Assembly (NCBI RefSeq): GCF_001427795.1
Contig: NZ_LMHJ01000001.1
Location: forward strand, 481,773-545,772
Length of the DNA: 64,000 bases
From: Nocardioides sp. Root682
GTDB lineage: Bacteria; Actinomycetota; Actinomycetes; Propionibacteriales; Nocardioidaceae
Direction of reading: 5' to 3'
Numbering within the stretch: the first letter of the stretch is position 1; every line of letters starts with the position of its first letter. Shown in pieces: positions 51,579-61,203 of the stretch. The notes under the pieces are model-generated. The model worked only from the letters and a program-made list of their open reading frames with translations, ran no database searches and was not told the origin of the DNA. Position numbers and translations under genes: made by a program.

Positions 51579-54500
51579 CTAGCGCGTGTCGGTGTCGGAG
51601 CGGCCATTGGTGTCGACCTTGGCGGAGCCGGAGCCGGAGACCCGGCAGCCGGACCCGCCGGCAATGAAGTTGTTCGGGAACTCCCTGGTGACGCTCTGGG
51701 AGAAGTCGCACTTGTCGGGGTCGACGACCGTCAGGCCGTCGAACAGGGAGGTGGAGACGGCGCGCGACTCGTTCACGTAGCCCTCGCCCGACAGCCGGAT
51801 CACGCAGTTCCCGGTGAGGATGTTGCAGCTCTCGATCGAGATGGTGACCCAGCGGTCCTTGGACGTACCCGTGAGCGGGATGTCGTCGCTGTACTTCCGG
51901 TCGTCCGTGGCTGCGGACACCGTCCGGACCCGGATGGTCCTCGTCGTACCGCCTTCGGGCACCGCGGCCGTGAAGTGGTCGCCCGACCTCGCGTCGACCC
52001 ACGCCCCGCCGTCCAGGCTGTACTGGACGCCGGTCACCGCCATGGTGCCGTTCGCGGCGCCGGCCGTCAGCCTGAGGTCGACCTCGTAGTAGTCGTCACT
52101 CGTGCCGGAGGTGTTCACGGGAGCCGCGGGCTTGCCCCAGGTGTCGATGTTGCCGAGGTTGTCGCTCTGGCCCTCGACCGCCCGGTCGCCGTTGAAGGTG
52201 ACGGCCCACACCGTGATGGAGTGCTGCCCGTTGTCCGGGAACTTGATGGCCGTGCCGCCTGACGGCGCCGACCCGACGGTGGTGGTCCAGCCGCTGCTGC
52301 TCTGCACGACGTAGTGGTGGATGGGCAGGCCGCCGTCGTCAGCCGGGGCGTCCCACGCGATCGTCGCGGTGTAGTCCGCCGGGGACGTACCGACCTCCCG
52401 CAGGTTGCGGACCGGACCTGACTTGGTCCATGGCCGGCCCGACACCGTCGGACTCTGGTCGCTGGTGCCCGCGTCGTTGGTCGCCGCGACCGACAGCGTG
52501 ACGGTCTCGCCCTTGCGGATGCCGTCGTTGGAGTCGAACGTCTTCGACGCCGCGGAGCCATCGACGACATAGGTGTCGCGGCTGCAGCCGGAGCACTTGA
52601 TCGTGTAGCTCGAGACCGGGTTGCCGTTGCTCTGCGCCACCGACCACTTCGACCAGTCGATCCGCACCCAGGGCTGCTGGGTGAAGGCGTCGGCCTCGCT
52701 GGCGACCAGCTGGGGTGCGGCGCCCGAGCGAAGGGGGACCCCGAACGGCTGGACGGCCTTCGAGGCACCGGAGAACTCCCGGCGCGGCTCGACCGAGTTG
52801 ACCGCCCGGATCTCGAAGGCGTACGACGTGCCGTTGGTCAGCCCGGGGATCGTGTACGACGTCGCGCCGCCCGGGGCCTGCCAGGTGTTGCCGCTGCCGG
52901 CTTCCTTGATCTCGTAGACCGTGATGGGCGAACCCTCGTTGTTCGGTGTGGTCCACCGCAGCGTGAGCTGCCGGTCCATCCGGGTGCCGGTGGGCTTCGA
53001 CTCGATGACGATGGTCGGCGGAGCCATCAGGTCCGGCGCCTTGTTGGGGGTGATCTCCTCCGACTCCGGGCTCGGATCACCCCAGCCGACGGAGTTCTTG
53101 GCCCGGACGGTGAACGTGTAGGAGTCACCTGGGGTCAGGTCGTCCAGGCGGCACGTGGTCGCGGGGCAGGTGCGCTTGTAGCCGCCCGAGCCGACGACCT
53201 CGTACTCCTCGATGGCCGCACCGTTGGCCTCGGGCTCACGCCAGGACAGGACAGCGGACGACGCCTCGACCGAGGAGAGGACGGGTCGCTGGGGCGCCTC
53301 CGGGACAGCGAGCACAACGACGTTGATCCGCGCGGCGACGTCACGGGTCCGGTCGTCGGACGCGTCGGAGACGGTGACCTTGATCGTCGACCGACCGGAA
53401 GCGGTCGGGGTGAAGGAGACGGCCGAGCCGTCGACCTTCAGCCCGGACAGGCGCCCGTCGCCCTCGATGCGCGGGTTGCTGACCTCGATCGGTTCACCGG
53501 GGAACGGGTTCACCGCGTAGTTGGCGATGTCGACGGCCATCGACTCGCCCTTGTTCGCGGTGATGTTGATGGGCGGGATCCTCAGCAAGGGCTGGTTGCT
53601 GCCCACGACGCGCACGGTCACCACCGCCTCGTCGGTCCCCCCTTCCTCTCCGTCGTCGGCCACGACGTTGACCTTCAGCACGTCGCCGTCGTCGGCGCTG
53701 GCCTTGATCGACAAGATGCTGCCGCCGGGCTCGATGTCGGCCGACAGGCCGGCATCTGCGGACGCCACCGAGTAGGTCATCGCGTCGAGGTCGCCCTCGT
53801 TCGCATCCCTGGTCAGACCGGACAGGTCGATTTCGGCAGGCTCGCCGTCGGCCGTGACGTCGACCGCCGCGTCCCGCATCGTCGGCGCGACGTTGCCTGC
53901 GGGCTTGACGTCGATCGGGATCGTCAGCAGCGAGCTGAGCGCAGCATCCTCCGCCGCGGTCTTGCCGTCGCTGACCCCGACGGTCACCGACGCGGGACCG
54001 ACGTGGTCCCTGCTCGGGGTGAAGGACAGCGACGTGGGCGCGTCCTTCACCGGGGAGGCGGCGCCGTTCACGGCGGTCGGCAGGGTGCCGGTCTCGATCC
54101 GCGGTTCGCGTCCTGCGCGGGTGATCACGAGGTCCTTGAGGTCGAACTCGACGGTCTCCCCCGAGACCACCTCGACCGGGATCCGCTTCTTGTCGGTGGT
54201 CAGCTGGGGCGGCACGTTGTCGGTGCCGGTGACGTAGATGACGCCGAAGGTGCCGGTGGACTCGTCGTCGGCGTCGTCGAGCCGGTAGAGCACCACCTGG
54301 TCCTCGGCCTTGAGGGTCACCTGCACCGTCGAGTCGTCGTCGGTGACCTCGCACGCGCCCTTGCTGCCGGCGTCGCACTCGCTGACCCGCAGGTCGGCCT
54401 TGGCGCCATCGAAGTCGAGGTCGTTGTCGAGCACCTCGACGTCGACGGTGTCGCCGGGGTCGCGGCCGATGATGTCGCCGAGCTCGGCGACGTCATCACG

Positions 54501-57500
54501 GGCGATGGGCGCGTAGAAGGGCGCGTCGTGGCTGGTCAGGACCTTGAGCACCGCATCGTCGCGGGCGCCGGCCGCGTCCTCGATGCTGTAGCCGATGTTG
54601 ATCGGCAGCGAACCCGTGTCGGGCGCATCGCCGACCGGCACCTCGACGAAACCGTTGTCGTGCTCGGCGCGGACCATGTCGTTGAGCTCGTCGATGCGCA
54701 GCGGGTCGTCGTCGGGATCGACGTCGTTGGTGAGCACGTTGTAGGAGATCGTCCGGTTGGGCTGGACCAGGACGTTGTCGTCGAGGGCGACCGGCGGCTG
54801 GTTCTCCGCTTCCTCGGGCACCACTCCGACGCGCACCTCGGCGACGCCGGTCGCGCCGTACTTGTCCTGCACCCGGATCTGGAAGAAGTCGGTGCCGGTC
54901 TTGCCCTCGAAGGCTTCGTAGCGGATCCAGTCCACGCCGGTGTCGAGGATCCGGCCGTTCTTCGGAGCGGTGAGGACGCTGCGGAAGGCGACCGCGTCAC
55001 CGTCCGGGTCTGCCCCGACCAGGTCGATCGAGATCACCTTGGGTCGACCGCTGATGACCCGGTCGATGATGGGCTGCGGCAACGGTGGGTGGTTGTTCTT
55101 CGCGGAGTCGGCGACGACGTAGATGCTCACCTCGGCGCTCGCCTTGAGCCCGTCGTTGTCGCGGACGCCGTACAGGACGGAGTAGCTGCCCGGCTTCTCG
55201 GGCGCGCGCAACCGCAAGGTGTCCCCGGACACCCAGACGTCGAGGTCCTCGTCGTTGCGGAGGTCGTCCTGGAACAGGCGTGGCTTGCCGCCGTCGGAGT
55301 CGGAGTCGTTGCCCAGGACGGGGATGGTGGTGACGGAGCCGGCGCGCACCGTCACCTGGTCCTTGTTGGCGACCGGATGGCGATTGGTCTGGCCGGTCTG
55401 GCGCTGGGCCACCACCAGGTGACCGACCGTGGAGCTCTGGCCGTCGGACACGACGTACTCGACGACGGCCTGCTGACCGACGATGTCCGTCGCGGAGCTG
55501 ACGACAGCGAGCCGCTTGTCGACGACGGAGACCTTGACACCCGGGATCGACGGGCGCCCGATCCGCTTGACGACCAGGACGTCGCCGTCGGGGTCGAGGT
55601 CGTTGAGCAACAGGTCCACCTGCGCGGTCCCGCCGGGTGCGATCACGGCCTTGTCCCGGACTGCGACCGGAGGTCGGTTGTCCTTGGGCGGCGACTCGAT
55701 GTCGAGACGGATGAACGACGACCTGGTGGAGGAGGAGTTGTAGGCCTCGTACTTCAGGTAGTAGCTCCGGGCCCTGGTCGAGCTGAAGGTGAAGGTGCCG
55801 GACTCGAGGTCCTTGGAGATCTCGGTGCCCTCGTCGTTGCCGATCACCTTGACGCTCTTGAGGGTGAGGTCGCGGCCCTCGGGGTTGCGGTCGTTGGTCA
55901 GCGGCTGGACCACGACCTGGGCGTTCGCCACGCCGGAGGCGAGGTCCGCGACGAGCTCGGGAGGAGCGGTGTCACCGAGCACCTGGACCGGCAGCTTCCC
56001 GGTGATGGCGTCGGGGCCGTCCTCGATGGTGTAGGTGATCTCCGAGACCTTCGCTCCTGCGCCGCTGTCGGTGAAGGTGATCGTGCCGTCGGGCCTGAAC
56101 TCGACCTCCCCGCCCCGCGCCGATGCAGCGGTCAGGGAGAAGTCGTCGCCGTCGGCGTCGAAGTAGTCGGCCAGCACGAAGTAGCTCGACGTGGCGCCGC
56201 GGGCGACGTTGAGCCGCGGCTTCCGGTCCTTCATCATCTTCGGCGGGCTGTGCTCGGAGTCCTTGCGGATCGTCAGGTGGACCTCGGCGAAACGCTCCTC
56301 GTTCACGCGGCCGTCGGTGACGTAGTAGCGGAAGACCGAGGTGCCTTCGGCGTCCGAGGGTACGGCGACCTGGAGCTGGGTGCCGCCGCCGACGATCTTG
56401 ACCTCGTACTCCGGTCCGCTGACGTGCAACGTCTTGGAGATGCTGATGATGTCGCCGTCGGGGTCGTGGTCGTTGAGGGCGACCACGGGAAGAACGGTCG
56501 CGCGACCGGGCCGGGCGCCGAGGTCGTCCCGCTCCGGCTCGGGCGGCCGGTTCTCCTGGTCGGGGATCTCCTCGGTCGTCTTCTTGAGCTTGGAGCGGTT
56601 CTGGTTCTCCGGGGCGACCTGCGGCCAGTTGGCGATCTTGGCCTTGCCGGGATCCTGCACCAGCCAGCTGTCGCCGGTCCTCACGTCGTTGAGGACCACG
56701 ACGTCGCGGTTGACGCGGAACCGGAGCTCCGCGTTGTCCTGCATGCCCGGGATCGGCGACTCGTCGTCGAAATCGGCGTCCTCGCAGTCGCGCAGGTAGT
56801 TGTGCGCGGATGCCGGGTCGGCCCAGGCGGCGTACACGCAGCCCGTGCTGTCCAGCACGACCGGTGCCGCGGGTCGACCCGCGACGTCGCCCCGACTGAC
56901 CTCGACGAGCTTGCCACCGTCGAGCGGCGTGACGTAGAGGCCCGAGTGGGTGGCGAGGTACAGCGCCTCGCTGTCGCCGGAAGGCTGCTGCAGCTCAACC
57001 GCGGTCGGGTCGGACTCCGGCACCTCCACGGGGTCGGCGCCGGGGCGGGTCAGCTCGCTGGTCGTCTGGTTGAACAGGAACGGGGTCTCGCCCACGACGC
57101 TCAGCGTGACCTTCGCCGGGTCCGCTTCCAGACCCCCCTCGCCCCCGCTGAGGTCGATGTCGTCCCCGGCGACGGCCTCGCCGTCTTCGATGACGAACGG
57201 CGTGACGCGACCGTCGCGACCGAGCACGTACGCGCGGCCGTCGGTGCCGACGGCTGCGGTGAGGGCATCGGTGATGTCGGGCTTCGTCGTCTTCTGGGAG
57301 AAGCCCGAGAACTGGCTCTTCGGCCGGACCCAGGCCTTGCCGCTGAGGTAGTCGACCACGGCGAACGTGTCTCCGCCGTACGCGACGACGGCTCCGGTGG
57401 GCAGCGACGTCGGCTCGTCGACGGCGGCGTAGGCGATGTCGACCCCCTTGACCGAACGGTCGGTGGAGACGTCGTCGACGAAGAGGTCCGTGGCGCGCTG

Positions 57501-57752
57501 GAAGATGTCGAACTGGGAGCTACCGGCGTCGACGCCGAGGTCGAGCTCCTTGATCTGCGGGTTGAGCCTGGCCACCAGGCCCAGGTCGTTGTTGGTGACC
57601 CACACACCGCCGTCGTTGAGCTCGACCTCCGTGAACGGCTTGCCGTCGTAGCGGTACGCGAGCACGACGAGGGTGCCGAGCACCAGGGCCAGCGCCGTCG
57701 CCGACGCGGTCCTGCGCCACCTGCGCCACTTGCGCTCCGTGGGGTGATTCAT
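51579..57752 (-). CDS. Giant Ig-like/fibronectin type III surface protein
   Basis: 2057 residues, the largest gene here. The N-terminus is basic (KWRRWRRT) with one membrane helix (about 16-33), so the bulk is outside. Next is a propeller-like region (about 40-400), then a long series of cadherin/Ig-like repeats with DxDPDGD calcium-type loops (about 400-1450; NDHDPDGD, NDLDPDGD, GADPDGD), then several fibronectin-III domains (about 1485-1960; TPGDSYTFTVRAKNSVGWG, TNGTSYAFEIRAVNS) and a Cys-containing C-terminal domain. This is the Fn3 component of the PFNA operon, likely an adhesin or sensor of the cell exterior. Confidence 0.9.
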   Translation of the reverse strand: MNHPTERKWRRWRRTASATALALVLGTLVVLAYRYDGKPFTEVELNDGGVWVTNNDLGLVARLNPQIKELDLGVDAGSSQFDIFQRATDLFVDDVSTDRSVKGVDIAYAAVDEPTSLPTGAVVAYGGDTFAVVDYLSGKAWVRPKSQFSGFSQKTTKPDITDALTAAVGTDGRAYVLGRDGRVTPFVIEDGEAVAGDDIDLSGGEGGLEADPAKVTLSVVGETPFLFNQTTSELTRPGADPVEVPESDPTAVELQQPSGDSEALYLATHSGLYVTPLDGGKLVEVSRGDVAGRPAAPVVLDSTGCVYAAWADPASAHNYLRDCEDADFDDESPIPGMQDNAELRFRVNRDVVVLNDVRTGDSWLVQDPGKAKIANWPQVAPENQNRSKLKKTTEEIPDQENRPPEPERDDLGARPGRATVLPVVALNDHDPDGDIISISKTLHVSGPEYEVKIVGGGTQLQVAVPSDAEGTSVFRYYVTDGRVNEERFAEVHLTIRKDSEHSPPKMMKDRKPRLNVARGATSSYFVLADYFDADGDDFSLTAASARGGEVEFRPDGTITFTDSGAGAKVSEITYTIEDGPDAITGKLPVQVLGDTAPPELVADLASGVANAQVVVQPLTNDRNPEGRDLTLKSVKVIGNDEGTEISKDLESGTFTFSSTRARSYYLKYEAYNSSSTRSSFIRLDIESPPKDNRPPVAVRDKAVIAPGGTAQVDLLLNDLDPDGDVLVVKRIGRPSIPGVKVSVVDKRLAVVSSATDIVGQQAVVEYVVSDGQSSTVGHLVVAQRQTGQTNRHPVANKDQVTVRAGSVTTIPVLGNDSDSDGGKPRLFQDDLRNDEDLDVWVSGDTLRLRAPEKPGSYSVLYGVRDNDGLKASAEVSIYVVADSAKNNHPPLPQPIIDRVISGRPKVISIDLVGADPDGDAVAFRSVLTAPKNGRILDTGVDWIRYEAFEGKTGTDFFQIRVQDKYGATGVAEVRVGVVPEEAENQPPVALDDNVLVQPNRTISYNVLTNDVDPDDDPLRIDELNDMVRAEHDNGFVEVPVGDAPDTGSLPINIGYSIEDAAGARDDAVLKVLTSHDAPFYAPIARDDVAELGDIIGRDPGDTVDVEVLDNDLDFDGAKADLRVSECDAGSKGACEVTDDDSTVQVTLKAEDQVVLYRLDDADDESTGTFGVIYVTGTDNVPPQLTTDKKRIPVEVVSGETVEFDLKDLVITRAGREPRIETGTLPTAVNGAASPVKDAPTSLSFTPSRDHVGPASVTVGVSDGKTAAEDAALSSLLTIPIDVKPAGNVAPTMRDAAVDVTADGEPAEIDLSGLTRDANEGDLDAMTYSVASADAGLSADIEPGGSILSIKASADDGDVLKVNVVADDGEEGGTDEAVVTVRVVGSNQPLLRIPPINITANKGESMAVDIANYAVNPFPGEPIEVSNPRIEGDGRLSGLKVDGSAVSFTPTASGRSTIKVTVSDASDDRTRDVAARINVVVLAVPEAPQRPVLSSVEASSAVLSWREPEANGAAIEEYEVVGSGGYKRTCPATTCRLDDLTPGDSYTFTVRAKNSVGWGDPSPESEEITPNKAPDLMAPPTIVIESKPTGTRMDRQLTLRWTTPNNEGSPITVYEIKEAGSGNTWQAPGGATSYTIPGLTNGTSYAFEIRAVNSVEPRREFSGASKAVQPFGVPLRSGAAPQLVASEADAFTQQPWVRIDWSKWSVAQSNGNPVSSYTIKCSGCSRDTYVVDGSAASKTFDSNDGIRKGETVTLSVAATNDAGTSDQSPTVSGRPWTKSGPVRNLREVGTSPADYTATIAWDAPADDGGLPIHHYVVQSSSGWTTTVGSAPSGGTAIKFPDNGQHSITVWAVTFNGDRAVEGQSDNLGNIDTWGKPAAPVNTSGTSDDYYEVDLRLTAGAANGTMAVTGVQYSLDGGAWVDARSGDHFTAAVPEGGTTRTIRVRTVSAATDDRKYSDDIPLTGTSKDRWVTISIESCNILTGNCVIRLSGEGYVNESRAVSTSLFDGLTVVDPDKCDFSQSVTREFPNNFIAGGSGCRVSGSGSAKVDTNGRSDTDTR

Positions 57753-57758
57753 CGGGGT

Positions 57759-57815
57759 CCCCGCGAAGTTGTGCGCTGGAGGAGCGAAGCGGGGGAAGCG
57801 GAGAACTTCGTGGGG
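57759..57815 (-). other. Intercistronic hairpin between kinase and Fn3 genes
   Basis: CCCCGCGAAGTT (57759-57770) and AACTTCGTGGGG (57804-57815) match at 11 of 12 positions, separated by 33 nt. In the minus-strand mRNA this folds just before the Fn3 ATG at 57752 and after the kinase stop at 57820. No other Shine-Dalgarno sequence is clear, so it may tune translation or protect the downstream message. Confidence 0.5.
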
Positions 57816-57819
57816 TGTT

Positions 57820-59298
57820 TCATTGGCCCACCGCGCAGACCTGCTGGGAGAGCGGCGAGGGCTGGCTCCCGTCGCGCGAGAGCGAAACCTGGAGGCAGAC
57901 GGTCGCGTCCTTCGCCATGGTCAAGGTCCTGCTCGTCTCTGTCGTGAACTCGGCTGGTGCCGGCGCCACGCCGTCGCCCGTGAAGACGAGCTTGAACTCG
58001 TCGCCCTGACGGGGCTCCACCTGCTCCCAGTGGAAGGTCCAGCGAAGGCCCTTGCCCGACTTGGTCACCACCGGTGCTGCGGGTACGTCGATGACCTCCA
58101 CGGGGTCGGCGGGAGCCTCACCGCGGAGCGGTCCGGTCCTGTCGTCGCCGTCGCCGGAGTCGCCGGCCACCAGCGCGTACCCCACACCGGCCACGATCGC
58201 CGCCACGACCACCCCGATCGCGATCCGCGCTGGCAGGCCCAGACGCCTAGACTCCTCACGACGAGGAGCGGTACGACGAGCGGAGCTCCCGTCCGTCTCG
58301 ACCGGCGCTGCGCCGGGGATGCGGGTCACCTCGTCGATCGCGGGTTGCAGCGGCGCCGGCCGGGCACTGACGGCGGCGGGGATGATCACCGAGACCGGGC
58401 GGATCAGCGTGCGGGCGTCGTTGGGGTGCTCCTCGACCAGCGCCGAGGGTGAGGCGTCCATCACCTCGAGCCGCGTGGGCGACTGGCGCAGCTCGATCTG
58501 GACGTCCTGCAGCTGACGGCCCAGGGCCATCGCGGACACGGGGCGCTTCTGGACCTGCAGGGACATCGCACGCCGCAGCACGTCGACGAGGGAAGCCGGG
58601 ACATCGGGCCGACGCAGCGGTGTCAGCTGGCCCCGCTCGATCCGCGAGATCAGGTGGGCGTTGTCGTTGGGGCCCTCGCGCCGTTCGAAGGGCGAGTGTC
58701 CGATGAGCAGCGAGTACAACGTCGCGGCCAGCGAGTAGACGTCACTGCGGACGTCGTGGCTGTCGGCCGACAGCGACTCGGGTGCCGACCACGGGATCGA
58801 CAGTCCCTGGCCGGCCGCGCCGGACTCCCCCACCACCGAGGCGATGCCGAAGTCCGTCAGGAGCGGCACGCCGAACGTGCTGGTGAGGATGTTGTGCGGC
58901 TTGATGTCGCGGTGCAGGATCCCTGCGCGGTGGGCGGTCTCGACGGCACTGGCGACCTTGACCCCGATGTCGAGCACCTCGCCGACGGGCAGCGGCTGCG
59001 CGCGATAACGCTGGGCCACGTGCGGCGGCGGGCAGAACTCCATGACCAGGAACGCGCGCCCGTCGGAGCTCACGCCGGCCTGGTAGATCGGCACGATCGA
59101 GGGATGGTTGGACAGCTGGGCCATCACGTTCGCCTCGGCACGGAACAGCTCGAGCGAACCTGTGTCGCTGCCACTGCGCAGCACCTTGATCGCCACCTGC
59201 CGCGTCGGCAGGTCCTGCTGGTAGCGGAAGACGTCGGCGAAGCCACCCTCGCCGACACGGTCGATGAAGGTGAAGCCCGGGATCTGTGGCGCCTGCAC
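57820..59298 (-). CDS. Membrane Ser/Thr protein kinase (PknB-like)
   Basis: 492 residues. The kinase domain (about 8-270) is complete: GEGGFADVF glycine loop, K38 in VAIKVL, HRDIKPHN (129-136), DFG (149-151) and an APE-type end SAPES. A linker and one membrane helix (about 358-379) follow, then an extracellular domain of about 110 residues with two cysteines and no PASTA repeats. It presumably senses an outside signal and phosphorylates the FHA protein or other partners. GTG 59298 is 1 nt past the FHA stop. Confidence 0.93.
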   Translation of the reverse strand: MQAPQIPGFTFIDRVGEGGFADVFRYQQDLPTRQVAIKVLRSGSDTGSLELFRAEANVMAQLSNHPSIVPIYQAGVSSDGRAFLVMEFCPPPHVAQRYRAQPLPVGEVLDIGVKVASAVETAHRAGILHRDIKPHNILTSTFGVPLLTDFGIASVVGESGAAGQGLSIPWSAPESLSADSHDVRSDVYSLAATLYSLLIGHSPFERREGPNDNAHLISRIERGQLTPLRRPDVPASLVDVLRRAMSLQVQKRPVSAMALGRQLQDVQIELRQSPTRLEVMDASPSALVEEHPNDARTLIRPVSVIIPAAVSARPAPLQPAIDEVTRIPGAAPVETDGSSARRTAPRREESRRLGLPARIAIGVVVAAIVAGVGYALVAGDSGDGDDRTGPLRGEAPADPVEVIDVPAAPVVTKSGKGLRWTFHWEQVEPRQGDEFKLVFTGDGVAPAPAEFTTETSRTLTMAKDATVCLQVSLSRDGSQPSPLSQQVCAVGQ

Positions 59299-59299
59299 G

Positions 59300-60310
59300 T
59301 CAGCGCCCCGGCGCCGGGACGACGGTCGCCGTCAGTCCCTTGGACAGGGTGAGGACGTCACCGACAGCCACTTCCGTTGCCACACCGGGCGGCAGCGGGA
59401 TCGGCGCCCGCCCCTGACGGGTGAGCAGGGTGCCGTTCGTCGAGGTGTCGGTGACGGTGATCCGGGCGCCCTCGGCTGCGACCTCCAGGTGGGTGCTGGA
59501 GACGTAGGGGTCGTCCACGGTGACGAGGGCAGGCAGGTTCGCGCTGCCGCCGACCTGCTGGACCCGTGGACTGCGGCCGATCAGTACGCGCCGGCGCACC
59601 TGGACCACCCGACCCGTGGAGAGCTCGAGCGCCACGAGCGGACGACCGGGCTGCGTCGGCGCCATGGCGGCCGGTGCCGGCTGCCCGGCCCGGAGGGCCT
59701 GCATCTGGGCCGAGGTGATCGTGCGTCCGTCGTGCTCCGGGGAGGGGTCCGGTGGACTCGACGGCGGCGGGGGCGGGGGCGGGGTGGGTGTGACAGCAGC
59801 GGGCGCAGGCACGCGGAAGACGGTGTGCTCGTGGGCCGGCGCTGCGGGGGCAGGTGCGGGGGCGGGCGCGGGGGCCGGCTCGGACTCGGACGCCATGGCG
59901 GCGCCCGGACGCCAGGTGACCCCACCGCTGTGCACGACACCACCGACCAGCGGGAGCGCGACGCCGGTGGTCCGGACGCCGATCGGAACAACCTCGACCA
60001 CTGATCCGGCGGCCAGGGGCGCGGAGGCCTCGTTCCAGGTGGCGGCGTCGGTCCCCTCGACGCGGAACCCGTCGACGCAGACCGCGAACGCTCCACGGAC
60101 CAGGATCCGCACCTCGGAGTGTTCGACCCGTACGGCGGCGAAGTCGGGCAGCTCGCTCAGCGCACCTCGGGAGAGCACCTCAACGACCGTCAGCGGCTCC
60201 AGGCCACGCTCGGCGATGGCGGCGACCTCGGCCAGCCGGTCGGCCGCTGCGAGAACGACACCCTCGTCGGAGACGAGGGTGGCGAAGTCTCCGGCGACGT
60301 ACGTCGTCAT
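59300..60310 (-). CDS. FHA-domain protein
   Basis: 336 residues. An N-terminal beta-rich region (about 1-130) is followed by an Ala/Pro-rich linker (PAPAPAPAPAPA, PPPPPPP) and a C-terminal FHA domain (about 235-330) with the phosphothreonine-binding residues in IGRSPRV, SSTHLEV and TSTNGTLL. It most likely binds phosphothreonine made by the adjacent kinase and removed by the phosphatase. ATG 60310 overlaps the phosphatase stop by 4 nt. Confidence 0.9.
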   Translation of the reverse strand: MTTYVAGDFATLVSDEGVVLAAADRLAEVAAIAERGLEPLTVVEVLSRGALSELPDFAAVRVEHSEVRILVRGAFAVCVDGFRVEGTDAATWNEASAPLAAGSVVEVVPIGVRTTGVALPLVGGVVHSGGVTWRPGAAMASESEPAPAPAPAPAPAAPAHEHTVFRVPAPAAVTPTPPPPPPPSSPPDPSPEHDGRTITSAQMQALRAGQPAPAAMAPTQPGRPLVALELSTGRVVQVRRRVLIGRSPRVQQVGGSANLPALVTVDDPYVSSTHLEVAAEGARITVTDTSTNGTLLTRQGRAPIPLPPGVATEVAVGDVLTLSKGLTATVVPAPGR

Positions 60311-61119
60311 CGGCGCTCCCTCGCCTTCGGGCGGGTGTCCTCGTCGGGACGCTCGGGTCCGTGGGCGACGTCGACCACGACGACCGTCACGTTGTCGTGT
60401 CCGCCGGCAGCAACGGATGCGTCGATCAGCGTGCTGACGGTGCCCTCGGGCGACATCTGCTCGGAGAGGATGTGGAAGATCGCGATGTCGGAGAGCTCCG
60501 ACGTGAGTCCGTCGGAGCAGAGCAGCAACCGCGATCCGGGGACGGCGGGGACGAGCGAGAAGTCCGCTTCGGAGTCGGTCAGCGCGCCGATCGCCCGGGT
60601 GACGACGTGGCGGTCGGGGTGCCCGAGCGCCTCCTCGCGGGTGATCTCACCGGCATCGATCAGCTCCTGGATCACGGAGTGGTCCTTGGAGATCTGGTCG
60701 AGCACGCCATCGGTGAAGCAGTAGGCACGGGAGTCGCCGATGTTCGCCAGCAGCCAGTAGCCGCGGCCGTCCTCCAGGACGTACGTCGCGGCGACGAGCG
60801 TCGAGCCCGGCGCCGAGGTGAACTCCGCGGCCAGCGCGCCGACGCTGCGCTGCGCTGCGCCGATCGCGGCCTCGACGTCGATGGGTTGCACGTCGCGCGC
60901 AGCCAGTGGTTCGAACGACTCCGCGACCAGTCGGCTCGCCACGTCTCCCCGTGCGTAGCCGCCCATGCCGTCGGCGACCAGGAAGACCGGCGGTGCGACC
61001 AGCGAGGAGTCCTCGTTGACGGTCCGGACCCGTCCGGGATGGCTCCCGGCGGCGTACACGAGACGGGTCGCGAAGTCGGCGGACGACCACGTGTCCGCTC
61101 CCGTGACGTTGACCCGCAC
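60307..61119 (-). CDS. PP2C-family protein phosphatase
   Basis: 270 residues. Metal-binding motifs: DGMGG near the N-terminus, GDSRAY, SDGLTSELSD and GHDNVTVVVVD. This Mn/Mg-dependent phosphatase (PrpC/PstP type) reverses the kinase encoded two genes downstream. GTG 61119 is the first start of the seven-gene unit 46819-61119, and no membrane segment is seen. Confidence 0.94.
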   Translation of the reverse strand: MRVNVTGADTWSSADFATRLVYAAGSHPGRVRTVNEDSSLVAPPVFLVADGMGGYARGDVASRLVAESFEPLAARDVQPIDVEAAIGAAQRSVGALAAEFTSAPGSTLVAATYVLEDGRGYWLLANIGDSRAYCFTDGVLDQISKDHSVIQELIDAGEITREEALGHPDRHVVTRAIGALTDSEADFSLVPAVPGSRLLLCSDGLTSELSDIAIFHILSEQMSPEGTVSTLIDASVAAGGHDNVTVVVVDVAHGPERPDEDTRPKARERR

Positions 61120-61203
61120 CTGCTGTCCCCCCGAGACGCCCCAACCATTCCCGTCCGCCGGACGGATTCCCTTGGGCGTCAGCCTATCGCGAGCACCACG
61201 TCG

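Noticed and set aside
54003..57947. Long open reading frame on the plus strand (over 1300 codons)
   Set aside because: It is antisense to the Ig/Fn3 gene and part of the kinase gene. Its translation is Asp/Val/Gly/Arg-rich without domains, the usual mirror image of GC-rich codon use.
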